Below are positions 1-6,287 of a stretch of DNA of 13,480 nucleotides, piece by piece; position 1 is the first letter of the stretch, and every line of letters begins with the position of its first letter. The notes beneath the pieces are model-generated. The model was given only the letters and a program-made list of their open reading frames with translations. It had not been told where the DNA came from and searched no databases. The position numbers and the translations under genes are program-made. Source of the DNA: Methylococcaceae bacterium (lineage in GTDB: Bacteria; Pseudomonadota; Gammaproteobacteria; Methylococcales; Methylococcaceae); NCBI GenBank assembly GCA_012026715.1, contig VEPB01000109.1, positions 1 to 13,480 on the forward strand, given 5' to 3'.

Positions 1-1340
1 CGGCGAAGGCCGTTGGCATCGCCGCCAGCGGTCAGTGGGTGGGTCGCACCGACCGCTGCCATATCGCCGTGGCAGTTCTGGCAGGTGACGGTGGCGGTCA
101 TGGCCCCGCGCAGGCATTCGGTACTGCGGCCGGGATGGCACTCGTAGCAGGCCTGCTCCTCGGGTTTCACCACCGGTTGTCCGGGCAGATTGGCCTGGTC
201 CTTGGCGGACTGCATCTTGTCGGCATGGTTGGCGTGCAGGGCGGCCGACAGGGTGGGGAATTGCTTTTGGATTTCGCTGGGTCCGGCCCCTGCCAGATCC
301 AGTGCCGGCGAATAATGGCAGGACGCGCACAGGACCGGCTGGTGATGCTCCAGGTCGGTGCCCTTTTTGGCGTCGTGCAGCTTGAGAATGTTGAGCCGGG
401 TTGCGTTTTGCGGATCAGCGGGATCGTCGGCCCAGGCGATGGCGGGATCGACCGCCGCGGGGGCTCCCTTGGCATGGCAGGTGCTGCAGGTGGTTTCCTC
501 GGAAACCGGAAGCACCGCGTCGACAAAGCCCAGGGCGGTGCCGCTGGCTGAGTCGTATGCGGTAACCCGCATCAGCGGGTAGCGGTTTTTCCGGCCGGCG
601 GCGTCGACCGGCAGAATGGGAATGCCCTCGGCGGAAAACAGGTTCAGTGTCGGGTTCCAACTGAACACGGGGGGCGCATCGGCCGGCGCATCGGCCGGCA
701 TGTAGAGGCCCTTGAGCCCTTGGCCGGGGGCCCGTTGCATGCCGTAGGCCTGCGCGACGTGATCCCAGAAATCGCTCTTGCCAAGGCTGGTGGAATTGAT
801 CGAGCCGGTCGCGTCGGCGATGGGCGAGTAGCGCAGTTCCACCTGACCGTCTCCGAGCAGTTTGGGCTTGCCGTCGCGGCCCTGGGCGACCACCTGGGCG
901 TTGACGACGTTGTAGGGAGGCAGAATGGAAAAAACCTTGAAGGACTCGTCGACGCAATGCATGCCCAGGTCGTTGTTGGCGAGGACCTTGACGTTCAGGA
1001 GTCCGGAGACCGGTTTGGCGTAGGCAAACACCTTGGGCTTGCTGGTGCCGTAGCGGCGGCTTTTCACTCGCAGCTTCACCGATCCCTTGCCTTTCGGGGC
1101 CGTGACTTCGATTCGCTCGTCGGTCCAGCTGACGATCTTCCCTTTGCGGGCCCCGAACGCCACCTGGCCGCGGCTGCCGAAATGGCTGCCGCCAATAGTG
1201 ACCAGCACCCCCACCGCACCACCTTCCGGGGACAGGCTTTCGATCACAGGTCGCGATTTTTCTGCAGCCGCCCCGGACGGCCAGAAGCAGAGGCTTGCGA
1301 GAAGGGAAACCGACAGAACCAGAAAATGACGAAGTTTCAT
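1..1340 (-). CDS. Secreted multiheme c-type cytochrome with N-terminal IPT/TIG domain (partial, C-terminus outside window)
   Basis: Reading from the ATG at 1340-1338 gives 446 residues with no stop before the left edge. A Sec signal peptide is clear: KLRH, a hydrophobic stretch over residues 6-20, then an AAA-E cleavage region near 24-27. Residues about 30-108 look like an IPT/TIG immunoglobulin-like domain (PVIESLSPEGG start, GSHFG turn, ITV-type strands). A conserved-looking block follows at 116-150, with LANNDLGMHC and a PPYN turn. Four CxxCH haem-attachment motifs sit at 285-289 (CSTCH), 338-342 (CASCH), 398-402 (CYECH) and 420-424 (CQNCH); more may lie beyond the edge. The protein is therefore exported and matured in the periplasm, and probably moves electrons at the periplasm or cell surface. 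A good Shine-Dalgarno (AGGGGG) lies 5-6 bases before the ATG. Longer open frames on both strands over this stretch are shadows. The redox partner is unknown. Confidence 0.88.
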   Translation of the reverse strand, partial: MKLRHFLVLSVSLLASLCFWPSGAAAEKSRPVIESLSPEGGAVGVLVTIGGSHFGSRGQVAFGARKGKIVSWTDERIEVTAPKGKGSVKLRVKSRRYGTSKPKVFAYAKPVSGLLNVKVLANNDLGMHCVDESFKVFSILPPYNVVNAQVVAQGRDGKPKLLGDGQVELRYSPIADATGSINSTSLGKSDFWDHVAQAYGMQRAPGQGLKGLYMPADAPADAPPVFSWNPTLNLFSAEGIPILPVDAAGRKNRYPLMRVTAYDSASGTALGFVDAVLPVSEETTCSTCHAKGAPAAVDPAIAWADDPADPQNATRLNILKLHDAKKGTDLEHHQPVLCASCHYSPALDLAGAGPSEIQKQFPTLSAALHANHADKMQSAKDQANLPGQPVVKPEEQACYECHPGRSTECLRGAMTATVTCQNCHGDMAAVGATHPLTAGGDANGLR

Positions 1341-1437
1341 GTTTACCCCCTGCGATCCGGGTTATGGCATCGGGCCGAAAGCCCGGCCGCCCTAACTGGG
1401 ATTTCAAGCAAAATCGTCGCCAATGGCGTTGGGCACC

Positions 1438-1465
1438 ATTATGACGGGGCGACGGAAAATCACAG
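1438..1465 (-). promoter_or_regulatory. Weak sigma70-like promoter candidate for the cytochrome
   Basis: On the minus strand CATAAT (1443-1438) matches the -10 consensus at 5 of 6 positions. The hexamer 16 bases upstream (CTGTGA, 1465-1460) matches the -35 at only 3 of 6. It would start transcription about 90 bases before the cytochrome ATG. The weak -35 would fit an activator-dependent promoter, but this is only inference. Confidence 0.2.
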
Positions 1466-1573
1466 CTGGCAGGAAACTGCTGATTTTGTAGTTCGCCGGG
1501 ACGACGCGGTTTCCGCGGGCGGGCGTGAAAGCCACGATGAACGCAGGCGGCGCTGTCAGAATGGCCTACGAAC

Positions 1574-1610
1574 TTTGCAGGACTGCAGAAATGGTCTGCA
1601 AAATTTGCAG
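1574..1610. promoter_or_regulatory. Cluster of alternating TGCAG/CTGCA half-sites, possible operator
   Basis: Within 37 bases there are TTTGCAG (1574-1580), CTGCAG (1583-1588), CTGCAAA (1596-1602, the inverse of the first) and TTTGCAG again (1604-1610). The TGCA cores lie at 1576, 1584, 1597 and 1606, so alternate cores are 21 and 22 bases apart, close to two helical turns. The first and third copies form a perfect 7-base inverted repeat. It sits about 190 bases before the FIST start and 230 bases before the cytochrome start. The arrangement suits a dimeric regulator bound cooperatively, but no known regulator motif is recognised. Confidence 0.35.
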
Positions 1611-1796
1611 GGGATCGGGAAAAAGCCCCGAGGTTTTCGCGGAGGGCAGCTCAATCCGCCGGTCGTGGGCCGCAGCGCAAGGGTCGATGCTGTTGCGCTG
1701 CCTTCCCGTTGCCGTGGCGTGAGCCCGTGCCGAGCCGTTCGGTACCCGTTGTCATCTATGCTTCACGGGGTGGAACCTGCGATTCCCGATTTCCCT

Positions 1797-2972
1797 ATGA
1801 ACACGACAGAAACGTTGCAGGAGGCGCTTCCACGGTCATCGGAGAGGCTACCGCCACCCTTGATTGCGGCACACTCGCTCGCGGTCGAGCCGGACCAGGC
1901 GGTCGAAGAACTGCAGGCGGCCCTCGCCGGCCCAGAACTGGCGCTTGTGCTGTTCTACTGCAGCAGCCGGTTCGATCTCGATCGGCTTGCCGCTGCTCTC
2001 CGCAGCCGATTTGCGGGTACGCCGGTCATGGGCTGCACCACCGCGGGCGAAATCGGTCCGGCCGGTTATCGGGATGGTTCCCTGGTTGGCATCGGCTTGC
2101 CGGCGTCTTACTTTTCGGTCGCGAACGCCCACATCGACGACCTCGACGGCTTCGACGAAGCGCGCGCGCGGGCGCTCGCCGGCGAACTGACGGGGCGGGT
2201 CGGCGGGACGGCCGAGCATAGTTTCTCCCTGCTCCTCATCGACGGTCTGAGCGGACGCGAGGAGCGCGTGGCCAGACATTGCCAGCGCGGACTCGGCAAC
2301 GTGCCCCTGGTCGGGGGCTCGGCCGGCGATGATCTGCGGTTTACGGCCACCCGGGTCTTTCAGGGTAGCGAATTCCGCAGCGGCGCCCTTTGGATGGTCA
2401 TTCGCACGCCACTGCCGTTCAAGGTGTTCCGTTCCACTCACTTTGTCGGATTCAGTGAACCTCTGGTAGTGACCGAAGCCGACGCGGAACGGCGCATTGT
2501 GCGGGAAGTCAACGGCTATCCCGCGGCCGTCGAGTATGCCCGGGTGGTCGGAGCCGAGGTGGGACGGCTGCATCCGGTGCTGTTCGCCCAAGCGCCGCTG
2601 ACGGTTCGCATCGGCGGCACCGACTACGTGCGCTCCATCCGCTGTGCCAATGCCGACCAGAGCCTCAGCCTGTACTGCGCCATCGAACGGGGGGTGGTGT
2701 TGCGGGTGGCGAAGGCGCTGGACCTGATCGGCGCGCGCCGGATCCTGTTCGATGACTTGCGCCGGCAGGTGGGCGAGTCGCTGTGGACTCTGGGGTTCGA
2801 TTGCATCCAATGTCGCCTGGAAGCCGAGAACCTGGACGGCAAGGCCGCCATCCAGCGGCTGTTCGCGGACAACCGGGTGATCGGATTCAGCAGCTACGGC
2901 GAACAGTTTGTCGGGACCCACGTGAATCAGACCTTCACCGGCGTCGCCATTGGCGAGCGCTGCCGCCCATGA
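1797..2972 (+). CDS. FIST-domain sensor protein (NosP-like haem/NO sensor family)
   Basis: The protein has 391 residues with the layout FIST_N (about 25-225) and FIST_C (about 235-385). Family landmarks visible are GCTTAGEI at 79-86, VGGSAGDD at 172-179 and the C-terminal GFSSYGEQ...HVNQTFTGV at 363-382. It has no signal peptide or membrane segment, so it is cytoplasmic. FIST proteins were named as small-ligand sensors; members called NosP bind haem and nitric oxide and control partner histidine kinases or diguanylate cyclases. Its stop codon overlaps the start of a diguanylate cyclase, which is probably the partner. The ATG at 1797 lacks a Shine-Dalgarno. ATG 1758 and TTG 1860 (GGAGAGG 12 bases upstream) are in-frame alternatives, so the N-terminus is uncertain by about 20 residues. 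Whether this member binds haem cannot be read from the sequence. Confidence 0.85.
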   Translation: MNTTETLQEALPRSSERLPPPLIAAHSLAVEPDQAVEELQAALAGPELALVLFYCSSRFDLDRLAAALRSRFAGTPVMGCTTAGEIGPAGYRDGSLVGIGLPASYFSVANAHIDDLDGFDEARARALAGELTGRVGGTAEHSFSLLLIDGLSGREERVARHCQRGLGNVPLVGGSAGDDLRFTATRVFQGSEFRSGALWMVIRTPLPFKVFRSTHFVGFSEPLVVTEADAERRIVREVNGYPAAVEYARVVGAEVGRLHPVLFAQAPLTVRIGGTDYVRSIRCANADQSLSLYCAIERGVVLRVAKALDLIGARRILFDDLRRQVGESLWTLGFDCIQCRLEAENLDGKAAIQRLFADNRVIGFSSYGEQFVGTHVNQTFTGVAIGERCRP

Positions 2973-4084
2973 GCGGTGCCGGGCCGATGTCGGCGCCGTT
3001 GGAATCCGAACTGGAGCGGCTCAAGAAGATCAACGCGGCGCTGATCGAACGCGCCGAATCCAGTGAAGCGGCCCAGGCGACCGATTTCGGAATTTTCCAG
3101 GCCACGGTGCTGCTGGAAGATCAGGTCCGCAGCCGCACCGAAGCCTTGGATCAGGCCTTGCGGCAACTGGAAGAAGCCAACCGGGCGCTGCGGGAATCGC
3201 GAGCCGAATTGCGCGCCATCTTCGACCTGATGCCCAATCCGGTGGCGATCTCGCTGCCCGCCGATGGCACCCTCATCGGCGTTAGCCGCAGCTTTTCGGA
3301 GTTTTTCGGCCTCGATCCGGACGCCATGATCGGGCGACGAACCAGCCCATCCGATCTTGGCCTGTGGTCCTCCGACGAGGAGCGGGAGTGCTTCCTGGCC
3401 CGGGTGGAAGCGGACCGGCAGGGCCGCACGGTCGATTTTCCGTTGGAATACCGCCGGCCCGACGGGAGCATCGTCAACCTCGTCATCTCCGGCCGCATAC
3501 TGGAAACAGAGGGCCGCAGGCTGCTGCTGACGGAGTATCACGATGTCACCGAGGCGACCCGCAGCGCCCGTTATCTCCGGAATCTGGCCGAGCACGATGT
3601 GTTGACGGGATTGCCCAACCGGTTGCTGCTGCTCGACCGCCTGCAGCAAGCCATGGCGACGGCCCGGCGTGGCGGTTTGCAATTGGCAGTCTGCTATCTC
3701 GATCTCGATGGATTCAAGACGGTGAACGATCGATTCGGGCACCAAGCCGGTGATTTCGTTCTCATCGAAACCGCGCATCGCCTGCTGGGCGTGGTCCGTG
3801 CCTCCGATACGGTCGCCCGAATGGGGGGCGACGAATTCGCCATGCTGTTGCCTGGCATTACTGCGCGCATCGAGTGCGAGGTGATCCTGCAGCGAGCCCT
3901 CCGGGAAATCGCACAACCTTACACGGGCGCCGGTTTCGACGTCTCCGTCGGCGTTTCGGCGGGATACACCTTGTATCCCGATGACGACTCGGGACCTGAA
4001 TCGTTGCTCGAACATGCCGACCAGGCCCTCTATCTCGCCAAGCAGGCCGGCAAGAACCGCTATGCCTGGTTTGGCGCGCGCTGA
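2969..4084 (+). CDS. PAS-GGDEF diguanylate cyclase
   Basis: This 371-residue cytoplasmic protein should make cyclic di-GMP from two GTP. Residues about 8-80 are charged and helical and likely form a coiled coil. A PAS domain covers about 80-195 (IFDLMPNPVAI entry, YRRPDGSIV, then a YHDVTE exit). The GGDEF domain runs from about 203 to 371, with DVLTGLPNR at 210-218, DLDGFKTVND at 245-254 and an intact GGDEF at 286-290. RASD at 277-280, five residues before GGDEF, is a canonical inhibitory I-site, so product feedback is expected. There is no EAL domain. The start ATG overlaps the FIST stop as ATGA, which implies translational coupling. This pairing suggests that the FIST protein signals to the cyclase through the coiled coil or PAS domain. 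Catalytic competence follows from the motifs; the ligand is inferred. Confidence 0.93.
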   Translation: MSGAGPMSAPLESELERLKKINAALIERAESSEAAQATDFGIFQATVLLEDQVRSRTEALDQALRQLEEANRALRESRAELRAIFDLMPNPVAISLPADGTLIGVSRSFSEFFGLDPDAMIGRRTSPSDLGLWSSDEERECFLARVEADRQGRTVDFPLEYRRPDGSIVNLVISGRILETEGRRLLLTEYHDVTEATRSARYLRNLAEHDVLTGLPNRLLLLDRLQQAMATARRGGLQLAVCYLDLDGFKTVNDRFGHQAGDFVLIETAHRLLGVVRASDTVARMGGDEFAMLLPGITARIECEVILQRALREIAQPYTGAGFDVSVGVSAGYTLYPDDDSGPESLLEHADQALYLAKQAGKNRYAWFGAR

Positions 4085-4150
4085 TGGCTGCCGGGTGAAT
4101 GGGGTGCTCGCCGACGGCCGGGATGCCGAGCCCTCCGGGTGCAGTCAATA

Positions 4151-4285
4151 CCATTAAGTTAAGGGTCGCCGGCTCACCCCGGCAGGGAATGCCGGGGTCC
4201 AGTGTCCAGGGATGGGCAAGGCCTAACACGTCCCTGTGCCCTGGATTCCGGCAATCGATGCTGGAATGACGGCTTAACTTAGTGG
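4151..4285. repeat. 135-bp palindromic repeat, MITE/REP-like
   Basis: The ends are near-perfect 13-base inverted repeats, CCATTAAGTTAAG (4151-4163) and CTTAACTTAGTGG (4273-4285), with one mismatch. Inside are three smaller palindromes. The first is a perfect 8-base stem, CCCCGGCA/TGCCGGGG (4177-4184 with 4190-4197). The second is CCAGGG/CCCTGG (4206-4211 with 4239-4244). The third is ATTCCGGCA/TGCTGGAAT (4245-4253 with 4259-4267, one G-U pair). The CTGGATTCCGGCA core resembles short repeats common between genes of gammaproteobacteria. There is no coding capacity and no clear target-site duplication. It could be a non-autonomous transposable element, and its folded RNA may also stop or stabilise the upstream transcript. 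Confidence 0.7.
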
Positions 4286-4323
4286 CATGGCGGGTGCGGC
4301 TGGGTGATTTCCGGCAGCAACGC

Positions 4324-4351
4324 TTGAAATTTCCTCCAATCGGAGAAAAAT
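4324..4351 (+). promoter_or_regulatory. Candidate promoter for the NlpC/P60-like gene
   Basis: TTGAAA at 4324-4329 matches the -35 consensus at 5 of 6 positions. AAAAAT at 4346-4351, after a 16-base spacer, matches the -10 at 4 of 6. A hairpin AATCGG/CCGATT (4338-4343 with 4353-4358) overlaps the -10 and might be an operator. The gene starts about 45 bases downstream. Confidence 0.3.
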
Positions 4352-4403
4352 CCCGATTTGCCGGCCGGATGTCCACATAACCCCTTACCCACGAGGCGCA
4401 CGA

Positions 4404-5339
4404 ATGACTCGCTATGTCTCCCAGAAGCCGTCCGATTTTTATCGCTATCTCATCGAGCCGGGCCTGCCGATTCCGAGCGCCGGTTCGGTGCCGCTGGCCC
4501 AATATGTCTGCGCGGTCGAGGCCTACGGCGGCAGCAAGAATGCCGAAGGCGTGATCGGGGCGGTCAATCGGAGCATTCCCCTCGACAGCGGCCGGGGAAA
4601 CCTGGCCAACGGCAGTCTGGCTCCCGATAACAAAATCAGTCACCTGACCCGGAGTATCGGCCGGATGACCACCGGCCAGGGATATCCGTCCGACTTTATC
4701 CTGGTCATGGAACACATCGCCCAGAACCTGGAAGACGTGAAACGGCTGGTGGTGCAGCCCTGGCGTTCGGAAGTGGGTCCGCGTGGCGCTCGGGTGAGCG
4801 TTCCCGACGGTGCCCCTCGGCCAATATCGGAAATCTTCGGCTACAAGGGGCCGATGGCCGTGCACTACCTCAATGCGATGGTTGAGAAGAAAGTGTTCGG
4901 CCTGGACTGCATTGGTTTCGTATCGCAGTACCTGGTCTATTCCGGCGTATGGCAAGCTTACAAGACCTACTACCCGCAGAATTACACCCAGGAGTTCCGC
5001 CCGATCCGGTCGTTGAGCCAGATTCGTGCCTTGGCGGTGCTGATCTGGAGCAACGTCCACATCGCCATCATCGACACCGTGAAGAGTTTCGACCCGGATC
5101 CGGAGCATCCCCGCACCGTCACGGTCGACATCTGCCAAAGTTCCGCCGGCGGGCCGCAACTGAACCGGGACGTGGTCATCGAACTGGCGCCGGGCGACAC
5201 CTACAACGGCAATCAGTTGTTCCGCTTCCGCAACCGCGACCGGCTTCCGGTGAATTCCCCGGTCTACATCGGCGTGATGCCCGACCTGTACTGGCAGGCC
5301 GATCAGGATGTGATGTCTGGGGCATTGATCGAGCTCTGA
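4404..5339 (+). CDS. Uncharacterised 311-residue protein with NlpC/P60-like Cys/His signature
   Basis: I do not recognise this gene as a named family. The ATG at 4404 is preceded by GAGG at 4393-4396, seven bases away. Residues 166-172 read GLDCIGF, very like the catalytic D-C-x-G-F of NlpC/P60 papain-like peptidases, with Cys169 as nucleophile. Residues 217-223 read NVHIAII, which fits the catalytic-His strand (His219). A strand VDICQSS at 241-247 could carry the polar third residue. The first 150 residues match nothing I know. No signal peptide, lipobox or membrane segment is visible, so the protein is cytoplasmic or exported by a non-Sec route. It could be a cell-wall amidase or endopeptidase, an acyl hydrolase of the same fold, or a secreted effector. 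No immunity-like partner is next to it. The coding frame is well supported by length and codon-like GC pattern; the function is inference. Confidence 0.75.
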   Translation: MTRYVSQKPSDFYRYLIEPGLPIPSAGSVPLAQYVCAVEAYGGSKNAEGVIGAVNRSIPLDSGRGNLANGSLAPDNKISHLTRSIGRMTTGQGYPSDFILVMEHIAQNLEDVKRLVVQPWRSEVGPRGARVSVPDGAPRPISEIFGYKGPMAVHYLNAMVEKKVFGLDCIGFVSQYLVYSGVWQAYKTYYPQNYTQEFRPIRSLSQIRALAVLIWSNVHIAIIDTVKSFDPDPEHPRTVTVDICQSSAGGPQLNRDVVIELAPGDTYNGNQLFRFRNRDRLPVNSPVYIGVMPDLYWQADQDVMSGALIEL

Positions 5340-5343
5340 TCTC

Positions 5344-5358
5344 CGACGGGAACCGTCG
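5344..5358. terminator. Weak hairpin after the NlpC/P60-like stop codon
   Basis: CGACGG-GAA-CCGTCG is a perfect 6-base stem with a 3-base loop, beginning five bases after the stop codon. No U-run follows on either strand. It lies between two convergent genes, where a bidirectional terminator would be expected, but it lacks the features of a strong intrinsic terminator. Confidence 0.25.
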
Positions 5359-5440
5359 TATGAATCCCCTTCGGGTGAGGGTTGAGTTACACGGGCTGGG
5401 CGAGTTCTGAATGGATTCGTGGCGCCGGTGGCGGTTGCCG

Positions 5441-5785
5441 TCACGCTCCCTGCGAGGTGGCGACGGCTTTGGAGAACACCCGAAGGACCACCACCCCCGC
5501 AACGATCAGCAGCAAGCCCACAATCGCCGGGAGATCCAGGGATTGGCCGAGGAACAGCCAGGCGGCCACTACGATCAGGGCGATGCCGGTGCCGGACCAG
5601 ATCGCGTAGACCACGCCCACCGGAAGGGTCTTGAGGACCAAGGACAGCAGCGTGAGAGAGGTGCCGTAGCCGGCGACGACGATGATCGACGGCCACAGCC
5701 GGGTGAATCCGTCGCAAACCTTGAGCGCGGAAGTCGCGGCCACTTCGCTGATGATTGCTACCGCCAGCATGATCCAGGGTTGCAT
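5441..5785 (-). CDS. emrE: EmrE/Qac-type small multidrug resistance exporter
   Basis: This 114-residue protein has the length and four-helix layout of the SMR family (roughly residues 3-21, 32-50, 57-80 and 85-105). It acts as an antiparallel dimer in the inner membrane and exchanges protons for cationic drugs or quaternary ammonium compounds. Key positions are conserved in E. coli EmrE numbering: Glu14 (in SEVAAT), GFTRLWPS at 26-33, Tyr60, Trp63 and the G65-x-G67 pair. The YAIWSGTG motif and GFTRLWPS block place it with EmrE/Qac transporters and not with the guanidinium exporter Gdx/SugE. The ATG at 5785 gives the family-typical N-terminus, although the ribosome site is weak (GCGAAG). It converges on the NlpC/P60-like gene with a 101-base gap. 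No guanidine riboswitch is visible upstream, in keeping with this subtype. Confidence 0.93.
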   Translation of the reverse strand: MQPWIMLAVAIISEVAATSALKVCDGFTRLWPSIIVVAGYGTSLTLLSLVLKTLPVGVVYAIWSGTGIALIVVAAWLFLGQSLDLPAIVGLLLIVAGVVVLRVFSKAVATSQGA

Positions 5786-5846
5786 CTTCGCTTTCGTGTC
5801 AAGCTGCAGAAATCCTCGGGGATTCCGGGTGGTTGGGACTGCGAGG

Positions 5847-5870
5847 CTGAAATTACATCACGGATTTCAG
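5847..5870. promoter_or_regulatory. 7-bp hairpin upstream of the exporter
   Basis: CTGAAAT (5847-5853) and ATTTCAG (5864-5870) form a perfect inverted repeat around a 10-base loop, 62 bases before the exporter start. A second short hairpin, at 5811-5824, lies closer. They could be an operator or leader structure. The loops lack the ACGR sequence of guanidine-II riboswitches. Confidence 0.25.
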
Positions 5871-6038
5871 CGATTCGGTAGCCATGGGAGCAGATTGTTT
5901 GCGGGAGGTTGGGGTGAATTGAGCCGCTTAGAGCTTTTGTCACGCCATGTTGCGGTATTCGAGCCAGGATAGCCGGTGACCGCCGATGGGTGGTTGCCCC
6001 TTTCGGCGGAATCCGTTCCACCCAGCCGAGCCTCAGCA

Positions 6039-6134
6039 CGTAGGTTAATGGGGTAACGGCCCCATCGCTAACCCAACGAAATTCGTGGGGCGTTGGGCTA
6101 TGGAGCAAAAGAGGCGCGCCTAACCCAACCTACG
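6039..6134. repeat. 96-bp intergenic repeat with CGTAGGTT / AACCTACG ends
   Basis: The element is bounded by CGTAGGTT (6039-6046) and its exact inverse AACCTACG (6127-6134). Inside, TAACCCAACG (6069-6078) and CGTTGGGCTA (6091-6100) form a 10-base stem with one mismatch, and GGGG/CCCC flank a short loop at 6050-6063. The pattern of GGTTGGGTTA-like ends and an internal CCCAACG hairpin is a widespread non-coding repeat between genes in gammaproteobacteria and other phyla. It has no coding capacity and is only seen once in this window. Confidence 0.65.
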
Positions 6135-6199
6135 GTGTTCGATAGAAGCGCTACAGCCCCTCCGCCCCCGCCCGTGCCCGTTCGTCCGCTGCATCCTTA

Positions 6200-6287
6200 A
6201 CCCTATGCATGTTCCTTCTCCATCAATTCTGGAGTGGACTGCATGGACAAGGGATAGGGTCGCAGCCCTAATTTGACGGTAAGGGCT
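6200..6287 (-). terminator. Nested inverted repeats downstream of phosphofructokinase
   Basis: AGCCCT (6264-6269) and AGGGCT (6282-6287) pair across a 12-base loop that starts at the pfk stop codon. Further downstream, ACCCTAT (6200-6206) and ATAGGGT (6254-6260) enclose a perfect CTCCA/TGGAG hairpin (6218-6222 with 6230-6234). No U-run follows any stem, so this would have to be a Rho-dependent or 3'-end-protecting structure. Confidence 0.25.

Larger units (their letters stand above)
1341..1796. other. Divergent intergenic region between cytochrome and FIST-DGC genes
   Basis: These 456 bases separate two outward-facing transcription units, so both promoters should lie here. The notable content is a run of TGCA half-sites at 1574-1610 and a weak minus-strand promoter candidate near 1438-1465. 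There is also a short CGCCA-A-TGGCG palindrome at 1418-1428. I see no RNA gene and no convincing small protein. No U-tracted terminator is present, as expected for a divergent spacer. Confidence 0.7.
4085..4403. other. Intergenic region with palindromic element and promoter
   Basis: These 319 bases separate the cyclase from the NlpC/P60-like gene, both on the plus strand. Most of the region is the 135-bp repeat at 4151-4285. A promoter candidate and an overlapping hairpin lie between 4324 and 4358, just before the next gene. The first 66 bases after the cyclase stop contain GC-rich inverted stretches but no U-tracted terminator. Confidence 0.6.
5786..6286. other. 501-bp intergenic region with repeat and hairpins
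   Basis: Both flanking genes are on the minus strand: the exporter starts at the left and phosphofructokinase ends at the right. The region holds the 96-bp repeat at 6039-6134. It also has two hairpins before the exporter: a perfect AATCC-TCGG-GGATT stem at 5811-5824 and a 7-base CTGAAAT/ATTTCAG stem at 5847-5870. A group of inverted repeats follows phosphofructokinase at 6200-6287. No convincing gene is present. A 116-codon minus-strand frame at 5758-6108 reads through the repeat and looks spurious. Confidence 0.6.

Noticed and set aside
415..1407. 330-codon open frame on the minus strand over the cytochrome gene
   Set aside because: It is in a different frame from the one with signal peptide and four CxxCH motifs; its product is Arg/Gly-rich and domainless, a high-GC shadow.
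1525..1722. 65-codon plus-strand frame with several Cys before the FIST gene
   Set aside because: Weak GTG start, no ribosome site, no recognisable domain; the Cys codons come from the TGCAG repeat cluster.
1848..4015. Long minus-strand frames antisense to the FIST and cyclase genes
   Set aside because: The plus-strand frames carry complete FIST, PAS and GGDEF motifs; the antisense products are shadows.
3858..5717. 619-codon open frame on the minus strand
   Set aside because: It runs antisense through the cyclase end, the repeat and the NlpC/P60-like gene; its product has no domain and continues through an element with palindromic structure.
5797..5802. Perfect TTGACA on the minus strand as a -35 for the exporter
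   Set aside because: It lies only 12 bases before the start codon and the -10 position would be CCCTGG inside the gene.
5786..5880. Guanidine riboswitch before the SMR exporter
   Set aside because: Hairpins are present but lack ACGR loops, and the exporter has EmrE/Qac-type residues instead of Gdx-type.
5758..6108. 116-codon minus-strand frame in the exporter-pfk spacer
   Set aside because: It overlaps the exporter start and translates the interspersed repeat; no domain or ribosome site.
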